Source: Phallusia fumigata
Taxonomy: Eukaryota > Chordata > Ascidiacea > Phlebobranchia > Ascidiidae
NCBI GenBank assembly: GCA_008931825.1
Contig: QXVZ01017922.1
Location: forward strand, 1 to 23,601
Reading direction: 5' to 3'
Length of the DNA: 23,601 nucleotides
Shown: positions 10,964-22,552 of the stretch, one piece after another
Numbering within the stretch: position 1 is the stretch's first letter
Layout: every line of letters starts with the position of its first letter
The notes under the pieces: generated by a model
Told to the model about the DNA's origin: nothing
The model's input: the letters and a program-made list of their open reading frames with translations, nothing else
Database searches by the model: none
Position numbers and translations under genes: made by a program

Positions 10964-13900
10964 ATGCAGAAACAGTTTGGTTGGTTTATTCTGATTCTGC
11001 TCGGACTTTCATTAAAATGTGAAGGCGTGTTCAACTTAGTGAATCTTGAAAATAATTCTTACAGCGGATTGCTCGTCGCAATAAACCCAGAAGTTGCGGA
11101 AGATTCTAGAATTGTGGAAGCAATAAAGGTAATTAGCAATAAGACAATATCAAACACTTACACACGTAAAATGTGCATCTCGATTTTTATGTTCAAAATC
11201 TTCTTGATTAAGGACATGATCACCGAAGCGTCACAAGTCATCTTTACCGCCACCCACAGGAGGGCGCACTTTGGTCACGTGACAATTCTCGTTCCGAAAA
11301 CCTGGACCAACGGGAGTTACGATTCGGCACACGGACAGAGCTACAACTTGGTAACAACATACGGCAAGGGTTCAGGGTCTCCCTTATCCCTATAGAATCA
11401 TTTAATCATTAGGGTCATTAGTATAGATACTACATTACATCTATAACCTCCAAGCAAAATTGTTTGTTATTTGAACATGAGAACAATAACATTTTCGGGA
11501 AATTGAAGAAGGGAATACGAGATAATGGTTGGTGGTTTTAAAGGGGTGGCGACAAAAGAAAGTCGGTAAAAAACCACTGGCATATGGAGTTCGTTTTTCC
11601 AGCAATGTTTGACGCTAAATCATTAAAATATAATGCAATAACCATATTCATGAAAAAACTATATACATGATATTTTGCAATAGGCTGACGTTCTAGTTGC
11701 AAGTCCCAATCCTATGTACGGCGACGACCCATACACATTGCAATACGGACAATGTGGAGAGCCTGGAAGTTACATCCACTTTACCCCCAATTACTTGACC
11801 GACGACACTTTCATCACTGATTATGGTCCGAGAGGTGAGGAAATAAAAGCATTAAATTATGCAACTCGGGTTTACTTTTTATTGGTTTACTTTGGTTCAC
11901 TCAGATTCCCATCTTTTTGCATCATGTGTTTTGCATTAAGTCTTCTTCTTGCCATTTGAAATTATAATGAAAGCAAAGTTAATCATAGATAGTAGTCCTA
12001 ATGACAGAGGGTCGCAGTCACGAGCAGGGACGATGAGCGAAAAATAAATACAATTTACAAGCAACCACTAAAGGCGTGGTTCGCAAATGGTACTTCGCGA
12101 CGCCTTGGTTCGTTGTTAACATTTTAAATTCCGTTTCGTAGAGTTTTGTTTTTGTATCAAGCAATACAACTTTGATAACAAGCGTGTTTATGAAATTCTT
12201 AACGCTGGTGCGTCGAAAGTCCAAACAACTTTTCCTATGTCATCTAAAGTATATTTTCAACAGGAAAGACATTTGTCCATGAGTGGGGACATCTTCGTTG
12301 GGGAGTTTTCGACGAAGCACCGACCGATGGAACCGATGCATTTTATTTTGACAACAGCCAACAAGTTCAAGCAACCAGGCAAGTAACGGTATTTCCCTCC
12401 AACGCCATGATATATTACAACACCGACAGTTCAGCCACGGCCAGTGCAAATATTGAATCCAATTTTCTCTTATTGATAGAGGTGCAAATATATATAAGTG
12501 TGTTTCCTGGATTTGAGGTAACGATCAGGTTTGTTTGCACGAAGCTACGTCAAACTTATAGGGTTACTATGTGTGTTCGGTATTCGTGTTTTTTGATGCT
12601 TTCCCTTTACTAATGATTCCCATAATGAATTGAGGGACTGTTTGTGTTACGTCCTAGTCCACGTACTTTACAAAAAAAAAAGGTATCGCTACAAGGTCAC
12701 ATATAAGTTGCCCAACAAGTCGATCTTCACGACAGTTTCCTCATAGGTCAGATTTAATACTCCATGGAGGTTTACATAAGATGTGATATATACTATTATT
12801 TCCATAGAGATGTGAATCCAGCCTTAAAGATACCAACGGATTTTACACATATGATAAAAAATGTCACTGTAAGGGGGCAGCATATTTGTCATGAAATCGT
12901 AAATGTTAAATATCTCTCATTTTTTTCCATTTACAGATGTCCGATCGGTCTGAGCGGCAGCAACGTATTCTACACATCTGATAATCCAGTATCATACCGA
13001 TCGTGTCAAAGTTCCCGTAACGGTTTGCCCGAGGATGGATGCGTATTTGTACCGGACCAAACTCAGAACGTCAACGTTTCTCTCATGTCCCACCAGTATA
13101 TAGATCAGGTTACAACTTAACAAACAAAAATATATTGTCCCAAATAGTTCTTTAAAGCGGCGTTTGATGAATAAAACAGGGTTTTAAGAACTATTTTGGC
13201 AAGCGTATTTTTAATACAAGATACGTGTTTAGTGTTTCAACAGATTTGCGTTGCTAAATTTTGCCATCGTGGTTTTATATTTGATGTAGTTAAGAATGCA
13301 GTTTTATGCATTACAAATTAATTGCGTTTTGAGGTTTGTGTTACAGTTAGTACTGTTAAATCTGCTAAAGTTGTGATAAATTTCAATCTGGTGCACTAAC
13401 TACATTCGGTCAGGTATACTTACGGACATTTTGCCCCAAAGAAGCAATAGGTAACTTCGCAACATTGTCTTTTCCGGTAGCATTTTGGTTTTCACATTTT
13501 TGCTCGGCACCTCTTTATTCTCTCGAATCGAATAGTTTACAAAACCTGATTAGGTTGTTGAATTCTGCGACGACGCTGATCCAAACTCACCGACAAGCAG
13601 CAACAATGCTCACAATACCGAAGCCCCAAACGAACAAAACCGACTGTGTGGTATGAGAAGTATATGGAGCGTGATGAGGTCATCAGTCGACTTTAACGGA
13701 ACCAATTTCCCCAATGACGCCATCACGGACGTCACTCCGACGTTTACTGTGGCGCGAGCGAGGCCGTACGAAAAGTTTGTGTTGGTGTTGGACGTTTCTG
13801 GCAGTATGACTGGAGTAAGTGTTTTTGTTTCAAAAACTGCCAGGGAGCTTGTATACAGTGAATATATTGAAATACAAACGTTTCAACAATCACTGTTATC

Positions 13901-16900
13901 ATCACCAATGCATAATGACGATGTATTCACTGTGTACAAGCTCTCTACTAGTTATGATTGTATACAGCTAATCTTCAAGCCCGTGTCTTGTATTCCGTTG
14001 TAATTGTTTTTGCCACCCGAAAGCGGTTTCAGAAACACGCTTTACACAATCGACCGCAACAAACATTTTGTAAAAGTGTATTGACCGTGCACGTAATACA
14101 AGTGTGATAATCGAAGTTAAACTGGTTTGGCTTTGTGGGTTCCTGGTAAGTTGGAATTTCAAATTGAAATTGTTAGGAACGACGTAAAAGTCCAAAACGT
14201 TGTGTACTTTATGGATTAACGTCGATGGGACGACATACCATAACCACAATATTTAAAAATCGAATCTATCCGCTGGAAATTGTAAGTTGTAAAAAATTAG
14301 CAATTTTTATGACTACAGACAAAGATTGAAGATATGCAAGTGGCGGCAAATTTGTTCATCACACAATTTCTTCCTAACGGGACACAAGTTGGCATCGTAG
14401 AGTTTTCCTACACTGCCACAATATTACAAAATCTTGTGCTTATTGACAACAACAGACAATATCTCACGGACATCATTGGAAATCTTATTGCTGGTGGTGG
14501 GACGTGCATTGGTTGTGGAATTGTCGATGGAATAACGGTAAATCTTACTAAATTGGTGATACAAAAAAGTAAAACCCCCATAACCCGGTAAGTTAAATTG
14601 TTCTTTGAGATTTAAAGGTATTTTGTTCATTCACATTTCACACCGTTATTAAGGACCTTCGATTGCTTGTTCTGGGTGAATTGTAGGGTAATTCGGAACA
14701 GAATGTCACAGAAATTTATACATTAGTTCTTTTGTGTGTATTTTTCACGTTGCGTGTCTCATTTTGCATAACATTGATTATGACGCGAGCATTCGCCGAA
14801 ACAAGGTCACTAAAATCGTCGCTGCTAACTACAAACACTGCACTACAACTTACGCTTGCATTACGAACTTATTTTGAGGTTCTTGAAAGTGATGGGGAAC
14901 CAGCAGCTGGAGGAAATTTGATTGTTCTCACCGATGGAGAAGAAAATCAAACTCCGATGGTGATTGATACCAGACAGGAAGTTCTGGAAAAGGTAAATAT
15001 ATAAAGAGGAGTTAAATAAACGATACCCAAATATTGATTAAATTTTGGCTCGTAAAAAGCATTATACATACAAAAATCAATATGTATAGTACTTAGAAAT
15101 ATAGTACACCGCTTAAAGGGCAATGAGGGAGTAAACTTTTTAATACTCTAAAATCTGGCTCTTTAGCGTTGGCGTGTTCATTAGCAGTCTTAAAAACGGC
15201 AAACAACATTCTAAATAGCGGTCAAGTTTGAAAAATCGAAAACTTTCTTTGCACTCTTTGGTTCGAAAGGGCGTTTTGTTTTTAGGGTGTTGTTGTCGAT
15301 TCCATTTTCTTCGGCGTAACGACAGCAAATCAGGACCTTCAAGATTTATGTGTGGACACGCAAGGAGTTTGGTTCTTCAACGATGATTTGGATAGTGGGG
15401 CCTTGATCCAAACTTTCAAACAACTTTCCAACCTCAATGATGGAGATGTTTACAACGAAATATTTCAGGTTTTTTTCCAGCCAGTTGGGTTTTTTTTGTT
15501 AGCGTTTTCGCCCTTTTACTTCTACTGTGCTTTTTTCCTGTTTCCGTTTGGTAAGTTACCAAAAGATTTATTTCATTTTTGGTAGATTTTTCAATTCTTT
15601 TACTGGTTTCTCTTTTGTCTTCCTTGTTTTTTTAATAAGCCATTTCAACAGCGTTCTTCTATTTTATTTTGTGTTTCCACCTTATGTCAATTTACTTCGT
15701 TTATTTGACTTTTTCTTCCTGATTTCACATGTGCATCCTACGTTGTATTACACTCAAAATATCTTTAAAAGTTAACCATACTTTTTAGATCTACGGTCAG
15801 TCGTTTTCGGTACCAGCTAACGAGATTTTAAACGCGAGCGTCTTCGTCGATTCAACGATCGGAAACAACACAGTCTTCACTTTTTCCTATTCTTCTTACG
15901 ACTCTCCCCATGTATTTCTATACTCGCCATCAGGAGACACGTTTTGCTCTGCAGCGCCTCCAGTGAACTGTACGCAATATGCGACGGTCGACACTCAGTT
16001 TAAAACCATCGTGTTTCAAGTTCCCGGAACTGCTGAGGTAATCGTATTGACATGTAAAAGAAGCAAACTACACAAAGCAACCGAAACTTGTTTACTAAAT
16101 GAAAATCAGATGGTTATTAACAGCACACTTTCTGAAAATACTTTGCGAAATTTTACATTAGTCCAGCGTGCACTGTTAAACTTATTTTATTTTGTGTGTG
16201 TGTTTTTTCTTCCGGCGCATAACTATTCGACAGGGTTTCTTTTAATGGTTTGTTTTCCTATCGAAACCCCACTTTATTTCCCAAGTATGGTTGGTTAGCT
16301 TATAGAGCACTTTGATACTGCGCGAAACTCGTTCTCTTGTGAGCCCTGTCACATAACGCTTAATAATTACGATGTAGCTGCAGCGGGTTCAACCTCGACC
16401 CACCAATTGCACCCTTCACTTTTTGCGCCTCATAACGTTTTAACTTTGCGCAGCTATTTCCGGCTTGGTGATTGTTTTAGTGCTACTGTGTCGCTATGTT
16501 TTCTATCACCAAGCGAAATAAACTCAACCCCAATCAACTCACTTACAACAATTGATTCTGTCGACAACAATTCATAATAAACGCATGTGTTTGTTTCAAA
16601 GGTTGGAAGTTGGGTTTTCAGCATCATCACTTACCAATACTCGTCAGAGGTAGACGTCATAGTGACGTCAATGGCCGCGGACAGAGAAGTACCTCCAATG
16701 GTTGTGCAGTCCGGAATGTCACAAACTGATTCAAGCAACTTACAGCCTATCGTTGTGTATGCAATGGTTAGTGGTTTACATTGTACAACAAACTCTTAAA
16801 AATGTTGAAATCACAACATTTGGTTCGATTCGCAAAACTATACACCTTAGTTCTAGCAGTTAAAGAGCACATCAAGTATCAGAGAAGACACCAACATTAA

Positions 16901-19900
16901 ACATAGTATATCTAAAAACCAATTTTTCGAACACGCATATCGAAAATCTGCTTCAAAATTTCGGTTTATGGGTGATAAAAACTACGCAAAAACTTTTTCT
17001 CAGGTATCAATCAACTACGCACCAGTCCTCGGGGCGGATGTGCTTGCAACCATAACTTCACCTTCGGGAAAGAAGTTTAACCTCACGCTACTAGACACCG
17101 GATCAGGTACGTCCATCTAAAATCTTAAACAGTTTTTTTTCCGTTTTGACGCCTATGCTGATGTTAAAACTTGCACATAGATCCTGATGTCCGAAGGGAC
17201 GACGGGGTTTATTCGAGATACTTTACTGAATTCGTAGAAGCCGGAAGATATGCTGTGCAGGTAAAATATCGCTATGTCCCATTAGGGTCAAGGTTATGTA
17301 ATACTCGAAAATAGGTTTAAGATTTGGGTGTCAAATAATAGCGTTTCAGTAAAAGTAAATATTGCGACCATATTACTGACTAAAACATAAAAAGATCTCA
17401 TGAAAATTAACAAAACTACCCGATGATATATTTGAATAAGAAACTGACGATGCCGTGATTTAACGAAATATATATATATCTTATATTTGAAACCGACTAA
17501 TTTTGTTTCTCTAAAACTTGTTTCCTTGCATAGAATTTTACATAAAAACAGCGATCGTCGATGGTTATGATTTCTGTTAGAGGGGCAAATATTCCTCATT
17601 ACAATTACTCTCCGATGTCCTTAGTTGCTGCCACTTAAAAACCTGGGCCTGAAACGAATATACAGCAGGATTTTTGTTATAGGTGGAAGTGACCGGATTG
17701 GGAAACCAGACCACTGCTTCGTATCGTGGCTCCGCGGCAGCCTACAACCCTGGGTCGGTGCAGAGTGACGGTAAGTGGAAATGATTGCCTCAGAAAAGTC
17801 AGCCACTAACACTAACATTTACTCGGGTCTAAAAGTGAGTCACAACAATTCTAGGCACTGTGGTAATGAACCCTAAAGGGCCAACCGCTGCTGGAAACCA
17901 GGAAAACGGAATAACAACATCGGATCTCGACCCGTTTACAAGAGTTGTGTCACCTGGAGGTTTTTCCTACTCGGGGTTTGTTAATTCTTTCTAGTTTTAC
18001 GGCGCAGCATCAATGAATATACATATAGGTATTTTTAAATAAACATTCTGGTAAAAGCTAAATCGCTGGTAGCACAAGCCAAAGTTATCTTACTCATTAT
18101 GTATTTTAAACCACAGCATAAAAGAGAATAGGTTAAACTTTTTTAAGTTGGCAAATAGCACCAAAACTACGAGAAACAAAAGTTCGACTTGGTAGTCTGC
18201 TGCCACTGCTTAAATAGTCACTAAGGCGTATAGAAGCATTTTGAAAACCTCGCAACATCTGTTGAAGCACAATTGCGTATAAATCAATGTTTCTAATTTA
18301 CAATTTGTAACACAGTACTGTAGTCGATCCGTCAGTCGACGTCCTTCCTCCTGGGAAAGTGATTGACTTGAAAGCTGAACAAGTTGACAACCAGGATTTG
18401 TCACGTGGTGTTAGGTTAACATTTTCAGCACCAGGTTCCGACTACGACAGTGGAACAGGTTCGTCACATTTTTATGACTGTTTTTGTGGCCTTGGCTTCG
18501 CACTTATACGTTTACTTAGGATAAAAGTACATAATATGTTATAGCTTGTCATTTGTGGCACACTAATTTAGTTGTTCTCAAGCTTTTTAGAATATCCTCA
18601 TTTGACATTTTGAAAGATTTTCATTCCCCCCATGATATAGTAAACAGAAAACACTAAATAAACATCAATTATTAACCAAGTGAAACCTTGTTAAATCGAA
18701 TTGCTAAACTGCTTTTGCCAATGACTGTGCTTGCTAATGAAAAAAGTGTGATATCACGAAAAGCCATGGTGCAATTTACGAAGTACTAGCCTCTTCTGTA
18801 AATAAGTGGAATTTCACTCCTGAAGTTTCAAAAATTCCTTATTGAGAAGGAATTCCTCTCAGATTAGAAACCCACTGCACTAATTGGATTAAAACAGCGT
18901 GTGTTTGTTTACAGCTCGGGCATACGAGATCCGCTACAGTTACACTTCCGCAAGCAATCTGGCAAACAACTTCGAAGGCGGTATTCTGGTCACCAACGAC
19001 ATGGCGGTCCAAGGAGACATTTTGAAACCCAAACCAGCTGGAAGCGAGGAAAAAATGGTGGTGGATTTAGTTGCAGTTCCAAGCGACCGGGATGCATTAA
19101 GGTACAATAACATTGTCCGGGAAAAACATTGTGTTTTGTCTGCCAGAACTTCTGAACTAAGTATTTTACTGCGTTGCTTAAAACTCACAAAGTTGGTTAC
19201 TTCAGTCCACTTAGGTTTTCTTGTCATCAAGCGCAATTAACTTATCTTTCATCAAAGTACGCCAGGCCTACATACACCAGTGTGCTGTTATCGTTGACCT
19301 GCATAACAGTTGCAGGGTGGATCCCAGTATGAAACATGCATGTAATTCACAGTCAACTTGATTTTACTTTCACACAGCGAAGATGACTAACAGCAAATGT
19401 TTCCATTCAATTTCAGTGTCTGGTTTGCTCTGCGTGCGTACGACAACTCCAACAACGAGAGTCCTATCTCAAACATTGCGATGATGAACGTGTTCGTTTC
19501 CCCCTACATTGAGCCCACAACTCAACCCGCAACAGAACCAGTGTCTTCGGCAGAAACACATACCAATACCACTATACCTACTGCACAACCCATCACGACC
19601 ACTACATCTACTGTATCTGTAACCAGCACAACAACAACTGGAAAATCAGGTGATACCTTTTACAGGGATGGATTAACCATTAAGCAAAGAAGGCACGTAC
19701 CTAGGACATCAAAAGAAGGGAACACCGCAGAAACTATTCATAGCTGAATTAAACATTTTAAGCTAAATAATGGTTAGACTTGTGATTAATTTCACAATAA
19801 TGAAAATGATTAACCATACATTCCTGTCCCTCCATTGACTAAAAATTACCTCTAATAAGAGACAGTTCTTTTTCGAATCCTTTCCTACCCAGCTGATCAG

Positions 19901-20634
19901 GCCCGCTTCGCTCGCCACCCACCCGCTCTCTAGTCCACCACTGTGGGTATGTCCTCTGGGCTTAATCCGGCCTGCAACTTGTAATCTTCTGGTCAAAAGC
20001 CTATACCATTTCGGGGCAAGCTATAGCGAAAACTTGCTTCTTTAGTGGCACCAGAGTTTAGTTTGGGGCAAAACTGCAAAGTAACTTGTCTTTTGTCTCA
20101 ATTGCCAATAGGAAATTTTTCTAAAATTTAACAATTTTTGTTCTTCTAGATAGCGACAAGAAGTTGGAGTTGTTCCAAATCCTGACGGTTGTATTTGTTG
20201 CGCTCTGTGTTATTCTGGGTAAGATCAAGCATTTAATAAATGAAATTTAAAAATGCATCAACAAAAATAATTTGTTGAAAACAAACATTTGTAAACCTAC
20301 AAGGCGGGTAAAAATTTGTGCACTAAATAACTTTGGTGCAAAAATACTTACAGAACCTATATACCGCGTTTCCAAATTTAAACATTCACATTTGTTTTAT
20401 CTTGCATTAATTTTAACGTAGCCCGTATCTCCTTCAGTTTGTACCCTGATTGCGACTTGTGTGGTCAACTGCCGTCTGAACCAACAACGCAAGAAATTTC
20501 AAACCAAGATGGAAAAACGATTTGAACGACAACTTGAACTGGAAACTGTGGCGGCACGAAATGAACACAGGGGAATCAGAAGACCGGAGATCAACCTTGA
20601 AGCTGGACATTCTAACTTGAGCTACAGGGAATAA
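10964..20634 (+). CDS. CLCA-like gene B, complete, 20 exons, 1050 aa, predicted type I membrane protein
   Basis: Complete CLCA-family gene. Exons: 10964-11128, 11213-11350, 11684-11834, 12264-12378, 12937-13108, 13554-13814, 14319-14537, 14879-14992, 15286-15468, 15789-16037, 16602-16766, 17004-17106, 17181-17260, 17683-17770, 17855-17975, 18316-18458, 18915-19101, 19417-19649, 20150-20218, 20438-20634 (TAA). They sum to 3153 nt and stay in frame. The start is the only in-frame ATG (A at -3), giving a signal peptide of about 21 residues. Domains: N-terminal metalloprotease about 22-270 with HEWGH at 157-161; VWA about 320-490 with MIDAS D327/S329/S331/T396/D426; beta-rich region about 500-770; FnIII-like about 780-905; Thr-rich stalk about 917-962; transmembrane helix about 969-996; 54-residue basic tail. 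It is longer than typical vertebrate CLCAs (about 900-940). Intron 4 is GC-AG. Known family biology suggests a self-cleaved ectodomain; for this protein that is inference. Confidence 0.93.
12008..12110 (-). mobile_element. Possible hAT end fragment in gene B intron 3
   Basis: The minus strand reads ggcgtcgcgaagtaccattt, then gcgaaccacgc and tagtggttg, resembling the right terminus of hAT elements (GTCGCGA... GAACCACTG). The resemblance is by motif only and no partner end was located. Confidence 0.25.
12264..12378 (+). other. Gene B exon 4: metalloprotease zinc-site exon (HEWGH)
   Basis: This exon carries [16 protein letters not shown]157, H161 and probably D168 are the zinc ligands and E158 the catalytic base, by analogy with the HExxH site of human CLCA1. 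All four residues are present, so the protease domain looks active. The exon is 115 bp, the same as its counterpart in gene A. It ends AG|gcaagt, a GC donor. Confidence 0.9.
13554..14992 (+). other. Gene B exons 6-8: VWA domain core with complete MIDAS
   Basis: Exon 6 ends in [10 protein letters not shown] (the DxSxS MIDAS loop). Exon 7 carries A-G-G-G-T-C-I-G-C-G with the MIDAS threonine. Exon 8 carries L-I-V-L-T-D-G-E-E-N with the third-loop aspartate. All five metal-site residues are present, so metal-dependent ligand binding is plausible. Two cysteines in T-C-I-G-C-G are shared with gene A. Confidence 0.9.
18316..19649 (+). other. Gene B exons 16-18: FnIII-like domain and Thr/Ser-rich stalk
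   Basis: Exon 16 begins T-V-V-D-P-S-V-D-V-L-P-P-G-K and continues with D-L-K-A-E and A-P-G-S-D-Y-D, the same pattern as the C-terminal fibronectin-III-like domain of vertebrate CLCAs (F-P-P-G-Q-I-T-D-L-K-A). Exon 18 has the closing A-L-R-A-Y-D-N-S-N-N-E-S-P-I-S-N strands, then roughly 45 residues rich in Thr, Ser and Pro that would form an O-glycosylated stalk before the membrane. Confidence 0.8.
19860..20040. repeat. GC-richer block in gene B intron 18, probable repeat
   Basis: This part of intron 18 (19650-20149) is clearly richer in G and C than the surrounding intron, with segments such as aggcccgcttcgctcgccac and taatccggcctgcaac. It is open on the minus strand but no protein family is recognisable. 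A transposable-element fragment is the likeliest explanation, not proven. Confidence 0.3.
20150..20634 (+). other. Gene B exons 19-20: transmembrane helix and cytoplasmic tail
   Basis: Exon 19 reads L-F-Q-I-L-T-V-V-F-V-A-L-C-V-I-L and exon 20 continues V-C-T-L-I-A-T-C-V-V before the basic stop-transfer sequence N-C-R-L-N-Q-Q-R-K-K. The helix is thus split by intron 19. The tail is about 54 residues, highly charged (M-E-K-R-F-E-R-Q-L-E-L-E) and possibly helical. This predicts a type I anchored protein. Confidence 0.85.
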
Positions 20635-20639
20635 ATAAA
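20630..20639 (+). terminator. Candidate polyadenylation signal overlapping the gene B stop codon
   Basis: Two overlapping AATAAA hexamers (20630-20635 and 20634-20639) include the TAA stop at 20632-20634. If used, the 3' UTR would be only about 15-25 nt. Other AT-rich candidates lie near 20700-20730, so the true site is uncertain. Confidence 0.35.
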
Positions 20640-21922
20640 TCACAAATTAATTACCTTCCATATACCCTATTTTAAAATTTGTAGTGTAGTTTTGTCTAAT
20701 TTACACAGCTTGTATTTTAATTAAAGTTATTTTTTGTTTATGAAGTATCTTGCACTTTTCACCGCAAAATCAGTCTTTGCATTTTGCAACAAATGCAATG
20801 TTCTCCTAAACTTGGAGATTATAGGTCAGATAAAGCGAAAAAAGGCGGACTACCTTGTCCTTCAAGCTCTTGGGGGTCTGTGTCTATTTTCCGACTGGGA
20901 GCTATTCCCTTGCAAACGTGGCCAGCTTCAGGTATTTGGTTTGAAGGCTCAAGTCATAATTGTATAGTTACAGGTTATTTATGCAAACTTTTGGTTAGGG
21001 GAGCAAAAATTGAGTTTATGTTTGTCAAATAAACGAGACGGAACAGCAAAACGTATTTAACCACATTAACCCCACAAGCAAACATAGGGAAAAGAGTAAC
21101 AACACGACGTTACGCAAATTCCACACTTTGTCCGTCAGCCTCTTTGCGACACGTACATGGTGTTATTTTGACGTCCACTTAGACGATAAAATATAAGCGG
21201 TCCAGAGCCATCACACGAACAGAAGTTCGTCATGACGCCTGCATACGATAATCTTAGACACACACGCACAAATTGGAAATGATTTGCATGTAATCCCTAA
21301 TACAGACACAAACGTCCATGTATAGATCGGTAGGATCTAGTCTTAAGAAATGGTTTTATTTGGCACAATTCTTGCTGGAAATAGCAGATTTTTACACATC
21401 ACATCAACCAGTTCAAATCCAAAACAACATTTTCTAGGCAATAAAATCAAGTTTGCAGATCTGTTATAACATAACATAGCAATAGGTCGATGTAGTAAAA
21501 ATTAGACAAAAACGGCGTTTGAGTGCCAAAAAGCATGTACAATTTAGGGCGACCCTGTGAGGTTAATTAACATAAAATTCAAAATGCAGAAAAAAAAACG
21601 TTACCACATTTGTTTCGTTCCTCACAAAATCCTAAAACCTGACACTGTTCTGCTGTGGATGTTGCAACGTAATACGGTTTAAAATATTTGCAAGTGCTGT
21701 GATATGGAATTTTCCGTTGGTTTTAGTTCATCACAACGGTCCAATTTGAATTGTCTGTAACCGCCCGTCTTTTGTGTTTAAGTGCCCAGTGGAAACTAGG
21801 TTATACAAACATCGTCTAAACGTCCGTTGAGTCTGAACAAAGCCCCTTCGTTATTTGAACATTTGCAAGTGAATTGAGACTTTATAGCTATGTGTGAATG
21901 TTACTGGTCGTTTGGCATTGTG

Positions 21923-22045
21923 TATATAAGTAGCAAGCCTAGTGCCGAGTCATCATTTCTTCTTATGAATCATCTCTTTCGCCATTCTTCAACTCTACGC
22001 ATTGTTGCATTCTATGCTTTTCTGCGTTGCTTTGACTAGAATAAA
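21923..22045 (+). other. TATA-like box, 24-aa ORF and AATAAA in 120 bp
   Basis: TATATAAG at 21923-21930 is a consensus TATA box. An ATG at 21965 opens a 24-codon frame (start M-N-H-L-F-R-H) ending at TAG 22037-22039, and AATAAA follows at once (22040-22045). The spacing fits a tiny transcription unit, but such short arrangements also arise by chance in AT-rich DNA and the peptide is unknown. Confidence 0.2.
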
Positions 22046-22235
22046 AGAATTAAACAACTCTGAAGAGATTGGATGTTAATAGTTTACGTTTCCAGAACAC
22101 GCAAGGTTGTAAGGCCTTCAAATCTTACAATGTGCCTTGGTTAAGTGTATTTGCGATTAATACATCGCTTTTTCCCAAGTAGATGTATTTGCCACCCATG
22201 ATTATCAATGCGCGGTCATGCGTAACTGTGTTACG

Positions 22236-22313
22236 GTTGACTTGAGCCACGCACGTGCTAGACTAGTTGGTAAACAGCAGGTGGGCGATGTTGATTTGCA
22301 CCACGCAAGCTAG
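22236..22313. repeat. Imperfect direct repeat, period about 54 bp
   Basis: gttgacttgagccacgcacg at 22236 onward and gttgatttgcaccacgcaag at 22290 onward match at most positions and both run on to ctag. The first copy contains the E-box palindrome CACGTG. It lies upstream of the zinc-finger relic. Confidence 0.5.
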
Positions 22314-22404
22314 CTGAAGTGTGCAGAACGAATTTGAATTCGTCTTTGTGCAACTAAATGTTGATTGTATGAAAACCTTTGGGATTTTGTATCATTGTAA
22401 ACAT

Positions 22405-22434
22405 CTACAGCAGTGTACATTCACGCTGCTGTAG
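22405..22434. repeat. Perfect 9-bp inverted repeat with 12-nt loop
   Basis: CTACAGCAG (22405-22413) and its exact complement CTGCTGTAG (22426-22434) would form a short hairpin. The stem is too short for a typical microRNA precursor. Confidence 0.7.
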
Positions 22435-22552
22435 CAACTGATAATCTAACTAAACTAGCAACCGCCCCGAGTGCAGGGAAGTTTGTTTATGTTAGCAATG
22501 TGTTGATTGGGTTGTTGTGTGTTTAGATGCCGTTTTCTCTTATAAAGGAACA

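Larger units (their letters stand above)
20640..22552. other. Intergenic region downstream of gene B
   Basis: About 1.9 kb without a recognisable gene. The open frames at 20734-20967 and 20784-21032 show no family signature. Small signals listed separately are a TATA-like box with a 24-codon ORF (21923-22045), an imperfect 25-bp repeat (22236-22313) and a hairpin (22405-22434). Confidence 0.6.

Noticed and set aside
15527-15775. Open frame rich in F and L after exon 9 of gene B
   Set aside because: It is T-rich intron 9 read through in frame. Exon 9 ends at a good GT donor at 15469 and exon 10 starts at 15789.
16310-16450. tRNA-like box B (ggttcaacct) in gene B intron 10
   Set aside because: It lacks a matching box A at suitable spacing and the core deviates from GGTTCGANTCC.
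18940-19236. 98-codon minus-strand frame
   Set aside because: It is a shadow of gene B exon 17, whose plus-strand translation matches the CLCA FnIII region.
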